Source of the DNA: Halichondria panicea
Taxonomy: Eukaryota > Porifera > Demospongiae > Suberitida > Halichondriidae
DNA length: 64,000 nucleotides
Direction of reading: 5' to 3'
Assembly (NCBI RefSeq): GCF_963675165.1
Contig: NC_087391.1
Location: 3,267,646-3,331,645, forward strand
The notes below the pieces were generated by a model that made no database searches, was not told the origin of the DNA, and saw only the letters and a program-made list of their open reading frames with translations. Positions 1 to 12,254 of the stretch are shown here, one piece after another. The position numbers and the translations under genes are program-made. How positions within the stretch are numbered: position 1 is the stretch's first letter; the number at the start of each line of letters is the position of its first letter.

Positions 1-79
1 GCGTGGGAGAATACCTTACGTCACGATTGTGGGCTACATATCGCCCACGTTCATAAAAATCCTTGTGGATCACGCGATT

Positions 80-215
80 TCCCAAACCAGGCCTTACTTT
101 TTCTTAACTGTACGCCCATTTCTTTTTTTGCTGCCTCACTAGACTATGTCTTTCTAGTGATTTATGGATGAACAGTGACAACAGCAAGAAAAAGTAAGGC
201 CTGGGAACGAGGCTA
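80..215. repeat. Short inverted-repeat (hairpin) element
   Basis: The 18-nt arm CAGGCCTTACTTTTTCTT at 88-105 returns as its reverse complement at 186-203, with about 80 nt of loop. The ends read CCCAAACCAGG and CCTGGGAACGAGG. The ...CAGGC/GAGGCTA ends resemble the other small palindromic elements near 27.2, 36.2 and 41.9 kb, so this is probably a tiny non-autonomous element. No clear target duplication was seen. Confidence 0.6.
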
Positions 216-430
216 CCCCTAACTACTATGTATGTTAGATTCCAAACTAGTTAGAGAGTAGTTGATGTTGAGTATGTACATGTGCATCAGGTAAAACGTG
301 CTGAGACTACATTATGTTTATACTAGCCTACTACCAACATACGTGTTACTTACCTACCCTGATATGTACATGTGAATGTGACTTTCATTGTTTGCATGTA
401 TGTCCACCTGGTGTTGGGTGATTAGGTGGG

Positions 431-1170
431 GTGATTAGGTGGGGTGATCAGGTGGTAGAGTTTTTTTTTATTATATACCATGTAGGTATGCCGAGAAAAA
501 AGAAGTTTTATCACATAAAGAATATCCCTACAAGAAAAAGAAAAAACCCTGAAGTCCTGACTATTGTAGTGACAGTACTAGCTCGTCTGCATGTCTGCAT
601 GTATTTCAACCCCAAGTATGAGTACAGCCTTTGAGGAAACAAGCCTAGATGATACATCGAAAAATCCACTTGATGTATTGCGGTCATCTGTTGTTTTGTC
701 TGAGTCGTGGAGTCCTAAGAATCTAGAGAATGTGAATCTAGAGAATGTCCTTCTGTGTCGAATATCTGCACATTCAAGTTTTGAAACTATTCCACTTAGA
801 ATAACTCACTGCTTGAAGATTGACAAAAAATTATCATGGTCACTGTTTGTAAATGAACATAATTATGAACATATGGTTGAACCAGCAAGTTGTATTGCTC
901 TAAAGGATGTATTGCTCTAAAGGACTTTCCTCAGACATTGGATGCAGAAAATCTTCGTCGATTGTTAACTAAACTGGATGGTCTCTCAGTTTGTGTAGGA
1001 CATCCAGACCAGTCAATATAACAATTGTGTTGTCTAATGGGAAAGTTGCAGCCTATGTGGATGAAAAACCTTATTATTCGCTTCCCTGATTTCAACAAAA
1101 TCGTCGTTAACCCTTGTCTTATCCCAGAGCTTCCCCTTTTACCCCCCACATTGTGTCTGGTCATCGTTGG
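431..1170 (+). pseudogene. Unidentified, probably TE-derived ORF, broken
   Basis: I do not recognise the family. The plus strand has three consecutive open stretches that look like one protein. A basic start at 490 (MPRKKKFYHIKNIPTRKRK) is followed by a frame change near 595 to a stretch with ESWSPKNLENVNLENVLLC and HCLKIDKKLSWSLFVNEHN. A small duplication (TGTATTGCTCTAAAGGA, near 892-925) leads into LRRLLTKLDGLSVCVGHPDQ. Beyond 1020 another frame gives GKVAAYVDEKPYYSLP. The segment with CVGHPDQ followed by a short beta-like stretch resembles N-terminal parts of multi-copy invertebrate transposon proteins, but that is an impression. Frame changes and the lack of a continuous ORF argue for a relic. 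Confidence 0.35.
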
Positions 1171-1498
1171 TTGATTCATCGTGAAAAATCACAACAGTCT
1201 TCTCACGTGTATCGTATCGGCAGCAATGGCACGGAAAGCTCGGAGCTTGCTCGGATGCACAGGTGATTCGGATGCACAGGTGATCATTGTTTTTAAAAAG
1301 TTATTTCTATATTCGATTACGCTCATGACTTTAAGTGTAGTTTAATTTAGTGCAGTAGTTACTATATACGCGCCTAACAGTGGGATCAATGAAAAGTAAG
1401 TTATTAGCCTTTACATGCAAAATATTAAGCTGAAAAAGTAGAAAATGTCACCTTTAGCTCTAACTACACTACACTAAGAAGTAAACACTTAAACTAAG

Positions 1499-1663
1499 GT
1501 TTTACGCTCCGGTATTTGAGTGCATGGCAACAAGCAACCACATGCATATAAAGTGTATTATCCTGTTCACAGCTGCCTCAGGTTTTACGCTCCGGAATTT
1601 GAGTGCATGGCAACAAGCAACCATGCATATAAAGTGTATTATCCTGTTCACAGCTGCCTCAGG
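1499..1663. repeat. 82-bp tandem duplication
   Basis: A unit starting GGTTTTACGCTCCGG and ending CTGCCTCA occupies 1499-1580 and is repeated at 1581-1663 with one substitution and a small deletion (CCACATGC versus CCATGC). It contains no recognised gene. It is the longest of the simple tandem duplications in the first 10 kb. Confidence 0.85.
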
Positions 1664-2340
1664 CAGGTCTGATTTCTTTTCTCGTTATAGTGCCACAATC
1701 CACCATACTGGCAGTGGGCACCCCCTCCTGCCAGCAGTAAAACAGTCGTGGTAAGTTGATTCCATGTTGCGTATATATGCCTGTAGCAAGCTAACTACCT
1801 CGGTGCGCATGCACAGCTATACACAATTAATCAATCAAAAAGCATCAATCTCAATTCAACTTGTTCTTAGAAAACTGTTCGTAGCGCTTTGACTTTTAGT
1901 TATACCAGTCAAAGATGATGCCCACTATCTCGAAGGTTTGGCTGTGATCTGGCGGTAAGTAGTAGTTACGTATAATATGAGAACATGCACTTAATTGGTT
2001 AGAACGTTTATTGTTTAATGGTATGTATGTATTTATAGAACTTTAAATCACTGCCATGTAATTATTGTCACTTGACTCTAGTGAATTGTAGTTATCGACA
2101 AATTGACTTCACAGTGTAGCTTAACCAAATTCTTAGATCGAGGAGCAAAACGTAAAGTGAGAGTAAAACGTGAAGAGAGGCCTTGAAGAGAGGCCTTAAA
2201 TACGTGGGGAAGTGGAGCACTAACAATGAGGATTGTTAGAAAAGTATGATATCAACATCAACATCAAATCATGGTTAAGGTAGTAGTATAAGGTAGGTTC
2301 TAATAAATGTTAATTTAAAGTAAGGTTAAGGTACATTGAG
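1664..2340. other. Gene-free stretch
   Basis: No coding signal is recognised. The segment has AT-rich sequence, a short tandem duplication (GAAGAGAGGCCTT type, near 2171-2198) and no inverted repeat that I could define. It lies just downstream of the C-terminal end of the minus-strand BEL/Pao copy, so a decayed 3' LTR may be here. I could not find a matching LTR pair. Confidence 0.5.
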
Positions 2341-2344
2341 CGTG

Positions 2345-3870
2345 AACATACCGCCGGCCAGGACCATCCGGTCTTACAAAACAAAGGGATTTAAAGTTGA
2401 AGTATTCATCTATGACCAAAAGATAAGAACGAGTTTGGGCCGTTCCGTTAGTGGTTCTAATCGTTGCCACGCGTACTAAATTGTCTTTTCCTGGGTGAAC
2501 TTCGATTACGCGGGATATTAGAGAATCTTCATGGATTACAACTTAATCACCAGGTTGAATGTTTCGAGTGGGGTGCCGTTAAAGCGTCCAAGTTGGGAGA
2601 TGTACATCGCGTGTCTGAGTAGAGACTTGCACAGCTGCCAACGCGGAGGTGCATCCTGTGGTCTAGGAGAGCTGTCAGTGGCTTCCCAATGAGGAAATGA
2701 CCAGCTTCAATTCGAGTGGAATGAGAGGTCGACTATTGAGGCAAGCTTTTTAGAATTCGTCTCAATTAGATTTGACTGCAGATGCCTGAGGTTCGTGCTG
2801 GGGAATGAACTTCCAGAGATAGTGACTGACATTTTCTTGACTGGATTGCATTTGTAGGAATTGGTAGAGATCTTTGAGTTCTCGAGCATCTCCAACAAAG
2901 TTTGTGCCGTTATCACTCCAAATGAGCGAGGGCGTCGAGAGATGCGTTTCAGACACCCAATAAATGCGTCTGAGGTGAGGTCCACTGTTAGAGAAACTGT
3001 TAAAGAAACAAACACACAGATGTAGGCTTCGACTACTGTGGGTTTACAAACGTGTCCATACTTGATCATCAAAGGACCAGCGCCAAAGACTGAGCCAGGT
3101 GTGATCCTTTCGATAGGGAATTGTCCAAGCATCTGAGGTTTGGGTCTTGCTGTGTACCTGCGGCAAATAATGCATTTCCTAGCAACTGATCTGACTACCT
3201 TGATCTGACTACCTTACGTCCACCAACAATGTGATAACGTCTGGATAACGTCTGGATAGGGGTAGAGTAGGACCTGCATGTAGGTGTTCATGTTGGAGAA
3301 TGTTTTTCATGTAAAATGGACTGATAATTGGAGGTTTGACCTACTCTGAGAATATTGTTGCAGAGTGAACTGGAGTTGGAGAGAGTTTGTTGTGAATCTG
3401 CAAAGTGAGTTGCTTGAATAACCTTAATCCAGTAATTTTCTGCTGCTTCCAATTCAGTGGTTGTGAGATGAGTCTTGATCTGTTCTGCTATAATTGTTAT
3501 TCTTGGTTTGAGAATTTCGATTGAAACGAAGGGTCCAACGTTCCATAGGGTGAGGTCTTGAGTGAGTACAAGTAGTGAGACTTCTTTTTCATCAATTTCA
3601 GGTTTGTTTGGAGGGAGAGGTAGTCTATTAGATGGTGGTTCTTTAAGCCCATTCCACCAGAAAGAGTGGTCAAGGGGGTAGAGTCCTCTTGAGGCTAACA
3701 TGACAAATGAGGGATGAGATCGACCGGATTCTTGTAGCGCCAATTTAGTACAATTGTGCTGTCGGTCCATGCAGGCAGTACTTGTCTGATATTATGATGG
3801 ATTAGTCGAGCCAGTAGTTGAGCTCCACAGAGCTCTAGGCGAGGGATAGTTAGCCGCTGCTCTTAGACAT
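2345..3870 (-). pseudogene. BEL/Pao retrotransposon pol fragment, copy 1 (RNase H to integrase)
   Basis: This is the C-terminal half of a BEL/Pao polyprotein, which in an intact element copies RNA to DNA and integrates it. On the minus strand, 3840-3760 gives RLELCGAQLLARL followed by LPAWTDSTIVLNW, the RNase H signature of this clade. 3770-3288 holds the linker, with ELEAAENYWIKVIQ before the integrase zinc region. 3132-2700 holds the integrase core: FVSLTV, DLTSDAFIGCLKR and the catalytic-Asp motif IWSDNGTNFVG, which lies in a different frame from the residues before it. The C-terminal region runs on to about 2345, where GGCCGGCGGTATGT matches the end of copy 3. Stops, frameshifts and a 14-nt duplication (3187-3214) break it. 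Protease, RT and gag are absent. Confidence 0.85.
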
Positions 3871-4575
3871 CACCAAAGCAATGTGGATACGATTAGAGGT
3901 GCTGCATAAGCAGAGTACCATGGATTTCTGTTGAGAAGGGTTTGGGGGGAATGGGTATCTGTGAGAGTAGACATTGTAGCCAGGCATCATGGACATGTTC
4001 AGGCACTGTCATCCCAGCCTCCTGCAAATTGCGTATATCAACTACTTTCGTATGAGCATGATCAAGAAGATAATGCTATTCGATATGCAAGTGGATATGT
4101 GGCGACTTAACACAAGTACATAAAGTGGAATGTAATTCCATATCAATTCAGCAACCCTCGGAATTGCCTGAAATTTGGTATGTGGGTAGTGTTTGTGGTT
4201 TTAGGAAGTTTCTGAAAATTAAAACTCATAATGTTGTATGGCTTTGTTGTATGGCGTTGTGGTTATAGCCCACTAAACATTTCCACATTTTGTCTGATTT
4301 TACTGCACTGGTCCTTGTAACTTTTGATATAACTTTTGATATAACCTCAGAGCATGCTTTCGACTGTATGGCTTCTATAGGGGTGACAGATTCTTTCTGA
4401 TCTTTCAAAACCTGATCTTTCAAAACCGACTGCTCGGCTTAGGCCCTTATTTATGAACTGTGAACATTTCATGTTGGGGGTCCATTGGGATTAGAGTACA
4501 TATAAATTTAATTGTGTGTTTGATCATGCGTTAGATCATGCGTGAATGATAGCTTGAGCAAGTCCTTTTTCCTTA

Positions 4576-6118
4576 GTGCAACAGCAGTCAATTTTTACAG
4601 TGCACTCTAGTGTGTCACATCTGCCTAGCCTACTGCTTACAAAGAAAAACAATGGCTCACAAGTTCCCTTTGATTTACCTGGGCACTATTGGAGAAGTCG
4701 GAAGAACATAAGACCTGTAGACCTGTCACAGAATGGATGTGAGAAATCTCCACAACTTTCCAAGATCTGTGACATCTGCCGAAAGAAGATTAGCAAGCAG
4801 ATACCACCACCTCAACCCCTTCTCCCTGTCCCCATCACCTGAAGTCCCTGACTGTGACATTGACTATGTGCCAACATCTGTTTCCACCATTAATAAATAT
4901 TTGGGCCTTATTCCAATTATTCCAAGAGTAAAGCCCGTGGAAAGAGCCAAAAAATTAAGAGGATTACAGAAGCAATGCAGCAATGCAGCACACAGTTATC
5001 ACTGGCAACATTGTGAGATGATTCAACAGCTCAAATAAAAGTTTGAAGTAGTATCGGTGAACGTTTGCAAATTCTCACTGTTTTCCAAAAGCTGGACAGG
5101 TGTGACAAAACACACAGCTCAAAGAAGGTTCTGTCTGGTCATTCACTAGTGGTAGAAACTGTCGATGTTGTCCACTCATTCTATCAATCTGATGACATCA
5201 GCCGAGTGAGTTATGCCTGGTATGAAAGAACGTACCCATATTCAAAAGAGATTAGTTCGGCATACAGCGAATTTAAGCAGAAATTTCCTGATCAAAAGGT
5301 TGAGCTCCGACCAGCAAATGCGCTAGTGGCACACACTCACACACTGAGTGCATTTAATGTCAGATCTACCAACATACCAGCATTGTTTGGCAAGAATCAT
5401 GGAATGCGAATGTAAGGCTTGTCTGGGAATTGAAAAACTCAGAGATGACTTCATTAGGGGACAGATCCACGCTTGAAACTTTTTGTGCAACACCACTCTT
5501 TGTAGCTAGTATGCCGACTACAAAGCAGGCCTTAAGCCTGGTGAATTTTTGGTCACTGCAGATTTTTCTGAACTATTTTGCAAGATGCTGCCCAGGCCGA
5601 TTTGGAAGTGATCTAAGTCATTTCTGATTGTCTACATTATGACACTGTAGCTGTTTATCTTTTTCAGAAACTTTCAGAAACTATTCCTAGGAGCTTGCAT
5701 CCCAAAGAAATTCTCGGTGCAGCATCCCAGTACAAAAACCGAAAAAACTTCCTCAACCTATGCCACCACAAAGACGACTTTGGCACTGAGTGGCACGGAA
5801 AAGGTGCTCTAGGTGCTCTAGGTGGAACAGTAAAGCGCCTAGCAGAGACCATACAATGACCAAATTATGACGCCTCGCCAGCTGATTGATTGGGCATGCA
5901 CGAATATACAAGCTGCTGATTTCGGTTATTGTAGCAATGAAGATTATCAGAGGGAAGAGCAAAATCTGGAGAAACAGAAAAATCTGGAGAAACGTTTCAA
6001 AAACTCTCATATATTCCTGGTACTAGAAAGAAGCTGCATTCCTTTGTTCCTGTCTCAAACACCATTATTCAGCTTCAAAAACTGTGAAGGAACAGAGGGT
6101 CAGTTCGGCAAAGAATGA
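4576..6118 (+). pseudogene. Broken gene of a multi-copy invertebrate family, function unknown
   Basis: Several plus-strand frames line up as one protein. 4760-4810 encodes ICDICRKKISK, a possible zinc-knuckle pair. 4830-5035 encodes an acidic linker, then VERAKKLRGLQKQCSNAAHS. 5070-5300 encodes QILTVF and VVETVDVVHSFYQSDDISRV, then EFKQKFPDQKVELRPANALV. 5770-5850 gives DDFGTEWHGKGALGALGGTV then KRLAETIQ. 5865-6000 gives TPRQLIDWACTNIQAADFGY. I have seen similar proteins in many copies in insects and cnidarians, with an HGK-G-GGxVKR motif; no activity is assigned. Frames shift several times. An in-frame duplication AGGTGCTCT (5802-5819) lies within the glycine motif. It sits between two BEL/Pao copies, with no sign that the three are linked functionally. 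Confidence 0.5.
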
Positions 6119-6789
6119 TATTCCACGTAATTCAATAGTCCTTTTCACAGTAAGAATTTAATTAGTGTTAATTAGTTTTGCTATCTCCCATTTTGGTGAC
6201 TGCGTTATTACTATCACTGCTATGTAAAATTGATGAACTTCACAAGGTCACAAAGTACACTTAGTAGCTGCTTGTTCGGATGCCAAAAGAAAATTCAAAG
6301 CATGTTCTATTAAATGCACAAAGTCTCGTTCTATATCTGAAGTATACCAGAGTTACCACCTACTTACTGAATATCGTAGTAGTGAGTAGAGTAGTGAGTA
6401 GAGAGTGAGTAGAGTAGGGGCTGTTTATGATACACATACACCCACTTGTGTTTTACCTATACTTATAGCCAGCAACCTGCATTGTTTGCCACTCTACACT
6501 CTAAACGTAAGAAAAAGGATGATCGTACTGTTTCGATGTTCAGATTTAATGGTTGAAACTGAGACGTGAGGACCACATACCCGAGTATCCAGCACCCTCT
6601 CAGCCTCCATCTCGTTATACTCTCCGAAGAAGAAAGCTTACCTGACAATCAATCTCCAGCACCCGTATGTCTTCCATCTTCCCACGGTAGCTCTTTTCAT
6701 GCACACGGAGAATCTTCCGATACAAATAGCTCCCTATTTGCTTAGTTAGTGACTATAGTGTCCATGAGTTGCCTGGTATGGAGCAGTGT
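6119..6789. other. Gene-free stretch with short duplications
   Basis: No coding sequence is recognised. The most visible structure is a degenerate GTGAGTAGAGTA run around 6380-6415. The right half may contain very decayed integrase C-terminal sequence of the adjacent minus-strand BEL/Pao copy. Confidence 0.4.
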
Positions 6790-8790
6790 GAATGACTCTG
6801 TCTTAGGGCAGCGATGAACGATTCTGCAGTGAGATCCGAAATCAATTCCAAATGAACGGCCATGGACACAAACACACCGACATAAGCCTTGATGACGGTT
6901 GGCTTTCGAATAGGACCGTACTTAATTAGGACCGTACTTAATATATAGGGGGCTCAGGTAACACGTTCCATTGGTAATTGACCCATTTTTTGGGGCTGTG
7001 GTCTGATGGAACCTCTAAGGCAAGTGATGCACTGTCTCAACACAGATCTCACTGTTTTTCGACCTGTGACAACGTTGGCTGACCTGCATGAAACAAACGA
7101 AGATGCTCCGTACAAATAATCACTCTAGTCAGAGAATGATTTCCATGCAATATAATTGGATGAAGGTTTGTATAGGAATTTCCTATGCGTCCGACTCCAA
7201 AATTATCCAAGAAGGGATTCAGTTGCACAAGGATACTACGTCGGGAAATGTCAGATCCAATCTTGAGACTGTTAATTTCTTACGGGAAGCAAGCACATTG
7301 AGATAAGCTAATCCAGTAATTCTCAGCTTTTACAAGTTAAAGTGTTCTGACCGGGATTCAACTTACGACAATTGTTCAGAAAACGAATCACCCAAGCTGT
7401 GATGCGTTTAAAGCGAGTAAACAAAGAATATCGATTGATGTCGATCTACTGTCAAAACAGTCTTCAGGTAGTTTCCCGTACTGCACGCAAGAACGCAAGA
7501 CTGCTCTGGCCATTGTGATGGATCGAGCGGAAGCCAACTTGGTCCACGCACGAGTTGAGAGGGGAGAATTCCCCTAGATGCACAATCCGCTGGATTGTCA
7601 GTACCACTTACATGACTCCACCTACTGGGTGGGATCTGATACTGGGTGGGATCTGATCCATTATGAATGAAATTCGATTACCCACAAAGGTTTTTAGACG
7701 TCTTGGATTTCCATTCAACCAGCCGAGCACTATCGTGCTGTCCGTCCACGCGAATATGCTATCCATTGAAATAGAAAACAAGTCTCGAACGTGACGTAAG
7801 AGTTGGGATGGCTCCAAACGTGGAATCTTAATGGGTGCCACCTTAGTCTTAGCAATGACCAGGGAGATATGCACCTTCAAAGCAGAATCGATCGATACAC
7901 GACACCTGCATATGATGCATCACAAAATCCATGAATCTGAACAGATTGTATCTGAGCGTCGCTTGGAAAATAGCATCTACAAATTTGATTTCATCAGGGA
8001 CCCAGTCCACTTTTCTTTCCCATAGCCGTTGCAATAGTTGTATGAGAGTGGGGGCAAACCATCCGAGAGCATCAAAGGTTTTTGCTATGTCTGACACGAG
8101 TGCTCTCTTCGTAATGCAATCGATGGATGGCAGACTAGCGACTGTTAGGTGAAAATGATCTGATCGTACAAAACCCAACGTTTTCGTTTGTTGATCAGCA
8201 TCATGTATGCTGTGCGTCTCCTGGCAATCCCTCAGTTCAGATGAGATGTGATCAAGAACTGAAGAGTCATTTGAGTTCCACTTGCGTAGGATAAATCCTC
8301 CACGTGAGAATAATTCTTGCAGCTGGCTCTGTAATTGGACAGCTTCTTCTCGACTATTTGCTCCTGTTAATGCATCGTCCACGTAGAACGATTCTTCTAC
8401 AGCCTTAACTGCCAAAGGGTATTTATGAGCATGGTCCAAGGACATATTAGCTGCGAACGAGGATGCAGACACGCCAAAAGTGAGCCTTGTCATACGGAAG
8501 TCTTTCAATAAGAAGATCTCCACACAAAACGATGGAAGTTCAGCATATAGCTCGACGGCTCGATACATTAATTTTTACTAATGTCAAAAGTTAATGCAAT
8601 GCGGTGAAACCGAAATCTGAGTAGTACATCTATTAGTTGCGGATGTATCGTAGGGCCCACTCCAACGCGTTCCACCGAAGCGCTTTGACTAAGCAGCCAC
8701 CATGGTTGAAGTACCGGAGACAGAAGAGCAACGTCACAAAGAGCGACACTAAACCAGATGATGTTCCAACTAAATCCATGAATCAGCAAG
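6790..8790 (-). pseudogene. BEL/Pao retrotransposon pol fragment, copy 2 (RT to integrase)
   Basis: The minus strand encodes a BEL/Pao reverse transcriptase. 8789-8570 has VGPTIHPQLIDVLLRFRFHR then ALTFDIS. A frameshift near 8575 leads into MYRAVEL and, at 8400-8350, the catalytic YVDD box in SFYVDDALTGANSREEAVQL. The connection follows (TLGFVRSDHF, DIAKTFDALGWFAPTLIQLL). RNase H begins near 7840 (FAWTDSTIVLGWLNGNPRRL). A 17-nt tandem duplication at 7624-7657 interrupts it. Around 7060-6830 there is MGQLPMERVT, then GPIRKPTVIKAYVGVFVSMA and DLTAESFIAAL, the start of the integrase core; the rest of integrase is missing. Copies 1 and 3 have the same gene order and strand, so these are three independent insertions or very old duplicates of one family. 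Confidence 0.85.
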
Positions 8791-8826
8791 GCGCATTTTT
8801 GTTTATAAGTTTTTAATTTGTATAGC

Positions 8827-8870
8827 TTAACCCTTTCCCGGCTTTGGACGACATATGTCGTCCAGCGGAC
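8827..8870. mobile_element. piggyBac-like terminus with 18-nt perfect palindrome
   Basis: TTAA at 8827-8830 is followed by CCCTTTCCCGGC, the form of a piggyBac TTAA target plus CCC-type terminal repeat. Then comes the perfect palindrome GGACGACATATGTCGTCC (8846-8863). Similar TTAACCCTTT ends occur at 12255 and 25858. The matching other end was not located, so the element boundary is unknown. Confidence 0.4.
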
Positions 8871-9754
8871 CGAGATTTTTCACAAATTTGCTGTGCACAC
8901 TGTGTTGGAGCTATGCGCACGCTGTAGGTACCAGCACATGCGCATTGAGCTGCTCTTTCACGTGGTATTTTCAACATCTTGCTTCGAGGTACGCTTTGTG
9001 CAGTACTGTTGAAAGAAAAGTGACCGTTTGATGATGACTTCAAGATCTTCGTAGTACAGCCTCAGTGAGGTGCTAGACAGTGAGAGGTGCTAGACAGTGA
9101 GAGTATCGATGGTTATGGCCTTGGTAGAGTGAGAGGACAGTGACTGGGATCGTAGCTAGCTACCTCAAGCTAAAAAATAAAGAGCCTGAAGGAGCTGGAC
9201 CAAGTTTCTGGATCTGGTAAGTCTAGAGTAGCATTTGTACAACATACTGTATGCTTCAGGATAGCTTCAGTATTGGTTTGCTTAGGCTAGTTAGTAAACG
9301 TGTGTGTAGGTGAAAAAAACGTTTCCCGGGAAAAGGGCGTCTGCTGATACGACCTCGCAGAGAAGTTTCGGCATATCCTGATCGAACGAGAACATAACAC
9401 TTAGTGTCTATAGAGTCACTTTGTGACAATATGTGAATGTTTGTAAACAATCGCTAATTAGTTGGGAGTGGTCAGTTGCTAGGTAACGATGATGATGTCA
9501 TGGTACCCCCGGGGTCTGGGCTACCTGTAGGAAATAGTTACAAGTGATTTCAATGTATGGTTCAGAGAAAGAGAAAAGCAAGCATGTATGAAGCCGGAAA
9601 AAGGTTGATTGTTAATTATGCTGGGGGGTGATCAGAAGATAATTTAATTCTAATATCCACGTCGGGTGATCATGATGAGTTGAGTTGTATCCCTTTTTTG
9701 TATTTAACCTTTTTTGCGAATTTCTAATTCTGCAGGAAGTAGTACGCACATCCA
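8871..9754. other. Non-coding stretch, probable interior of a decayed element
   Basis: No gene is recognised. It contains the 17-nt exact duplication GAGGTGCTAGACAGTGA at 9067-9083 and 9084-9100, and otherwise unstructured AT-rich sequence. It may be the interior of a non-autonomous piggyBac element starting at 8827. Confidence 0.4.
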
Positions 9755-10549
9755 GGAAGAGCTGTAGAATCACATGCAATTTAGTCTAGAAATTTCCAAG
9801 CCACGTTGCTATGAAAATTTCATTAGCATCTTAGCACGAATGGCTAGGTTGTTTACTTGTGCCGATGTACTTGAACAGCTCTGGTGATGACAGTGCCTAT
9901 GAAGATAGTAGGATTATGCCAGACGCTGATGGAACTGAGGACATGCATGACATGGACCTAGACGCTAGCGCTATGGACCAGGATGGTGAAAGACCAGGAG
10001 AGGGCTCACTGTGTGACTCTTGTAAATTTCATAAATCGTTCACCGAGCCCCACCTTCTCTCAACAACGATGACGGAGATGACGGAGATGAACTTCCTGAT
10101 GACAAAAGTGTGTCATCGGGTGATGGACTCTTTGCAGTTCTAAAGAGATACCTGGTGAAAGAGATACCTGGTGGCTGATCATTGTAAACAGTACACCTTA
10201 TCAAAACAACCAAATGACACCCATCGTTATAATAATTATAGTAATACATGTAAAGTAAGTAATACATGTACTTCAAACATGTAGATATATCTTAGCACTG
10301 TTACATTCATATGATGTGAAAATCAACCTAGTCAAGCCTGCTGATCAATAAAACAAATCAATAAAACAAATTTTTGGAAGGCGAGCATTTAAAATGACGG
10401 GTGGGCGTATTAACCGTAGTTGCTATGGCAACACATATTGCACCATTGGGGCATTCTATTGGTATATGGTTGCTAGGCATTTTATTGCTCTGGAAACCTG
10501 ATAGAGACATTTCACTTCAAGGCTTGCACACATGATAAAGGGTTAGGGT
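9755..10549 (+). mobile_element. piggyBac remnant A (N-terminal coding plus 3' terminus)
   Basis: A plus-strand coding start at about 9841 (MARLFTCADVLEQL) runs into an acidic stretch (SGDDSAYEDSRIMPDADGTE, DMDLDASAMDQDGERPGEG). This is typical of the N-terminus of piggyBac transposases. The catalytic core is missing. The sequence instead runs into non-coding DNA ending near 10549 with a degenerate TAACCCTTTA terminus. The same sequence lies in inverted orientation at 12255-12845; for instance, CTTGACTAGGTTGATTTT, read on the minus strand near 10325, matches CTTGACTAAGCTTGATTTTC near 12440. It is a deletion derivative that cannot make an active transposase. Confidence 0.6.
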
Positions 10550-10782
10550 TAGGCGTCGGTTGTCCATATTCACATTCGCCAGGGGCTTAGTTTCTGCTGA
10601 CACTTCGACATCTATAGATAATGTGGCCTGTAGCTGGTGATCGTCTTCACTGTTCATCACCTGCAAAATTAGGTAATTCATCACTACACTACAAACCTAT
10701 TCAAGGCAAATTTGGTACCGCTTCCACAGCAAACTTGTCTGCACAGGAAACTGTGCAATCACCCGTCACTATGTAGGAGTAC

Positions 10783-11772
10783 CAGGGGCGATCCTAGGAT
10801 TCAGTCAATGGAGGTGCTCATTGCGCGCAAAGCGCGCCGCATAATTTAAACCACGCCCACTGCCCACTTCCGGGGGTCACGCCCCTTTTGTCGGCAACGC
10901 CCACTGTTTTCTAGATGGTGCACAGTACTGACAGTATATACAACAGTGCTAGTCTAGTGCAGTACAGTGCCATCAGCAAATCAAGAATGTTTATGACCAG
11001 AAGCTCAATTCGCCTGGGATGGCAAACTCTATCCAACTCTTCTTAAGGTATGTCAAATGTCAATGCAATCATGTCTAGTCTAATCTGTAGTCTAATCTGT
11101 GTAGAAGTGTAAGTGATGATGTGATGATGTAAGTGATGATAAACGTTTGTTCCTTTGTTTGATCTGACGACAGTCTTGATTCTTTTCTTTTCAGGCCACT
11201 AAAAGATTGATCAGCTTACCAGGAGGTGACAGGCAGCGTACAAAGTATGACCACCAGTACCTTGATGTTGAGGAAAAGAGACTTTGTAGTTTACATTGCA
11301 AACATTGATTATTATTAATTTATTGTACATACATGTAGGCTTAATTATATAATTATACTATACATTCATGTACCTCATGTACCTGGATCCAAGAACCTTG
11401 TTGTGCTGCATGTTGTGAAGCAATCAAGTGTTCTATGTGTTTGATACAGCAAACCACTTCCTGCTGCCTAGCCTTATTATTGAGCCCCTCCCCACTCTTA
11501 GCTTTACTAGTTCCCATGGATCCGGATATCCCAGTAACGATCGAAGTTTTTTAGGCCAGCTTAGCTAGCTAGCTAGATCTAACTGGTATAAAGTTATTGT
11601 AACTATCACTATTAAGCTGTAGATAGCTGCAGTAAGTGTAGCTTCCTTCTAGCCAGCCAGTGATGGTTGAACTATCTACTTGAGCTTCTCTGAGTCTGTA
11701 TAGGGTGCTGGAGCACCAGAATCTGGATGGGGGTGCTGGAGCACCCTAAGCACCACCCTGTGTACGCCCCTG
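10783..11772. mobile_element. Non-autonomous hAT-like element with short TIRs and 5-bp target duplication
   Basis: The left end CAGGGGCG (10783-10790) and right end CGCCCCTG (to 11772) are inverted. The flanking pentamer AGTAC is present on both sides (10778-10782 and 11773-11777). A GC palindrome GCGCGCAAAGCGCGC lies close to the left end. The subterminal ACGCCCACTGCCCACTTCCGG resembles sequence at 17700-17740, beside a real hAT transposase end, which supports the hAT assignment. Classical hAT elements make 8-bp duplications, so a 5-bp one points to a divergent subgroup or chance. A possible exon remnant near 11193-11285 was not identified. Confidence 0.6.
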
Positions 11773-12254
11773 AGTACAATTGCTTGGCCAAAACTGGAAG
11801 ACCACTACCGCGACAGACACCAGGGAAAAGAATTCTCTATTTTCTGCATTTTATTAAAGTCTGACTGTCATTAATTAAAGTCTGACTGCAAACAAATGCA
11901 ATTACTTACCTGGAGAGCACTGATGTATAATCTCAAAATAGTCTGAAAAATGCCATTGTAACTGCCATTATGTTACAATAATTATATATAGTCATAATGA
12001 ATAATGAGGTGCGTACGTGCATACGCTCAGATTCTCAAACTTGATTTTTCCATGGCGTCTTGAAGGATACACCTCCGTCTCATACACCTCCGTCTCATTC
12101 TCAGTCTCATTCTCACTTCAATGACAGGATGTTTGCTGAAAAATTCTCGGCCTATACACATGCCGATAATGGATAATACAAAAAGATACATAATTATGAG
12201 GCAGATCGTTCTATAATTAGGAGTGGTCTATAATTAATAAGTTACATGGCAAAA
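11773..12254. other. Spacer between the inverted piggyBac remnants
   Basis: No gene is seen. It includes tandem copies of ACACCTCCGTCTCAT and TCTCATTCTCA near 12068-12118. Confidence 0.5.

Noticed and set aside
10536..10555. Telomere-like GGGTTAGGGTTAGG
   Set aside because: Only two units, at the terminus of a piggyBac remnant; no array.
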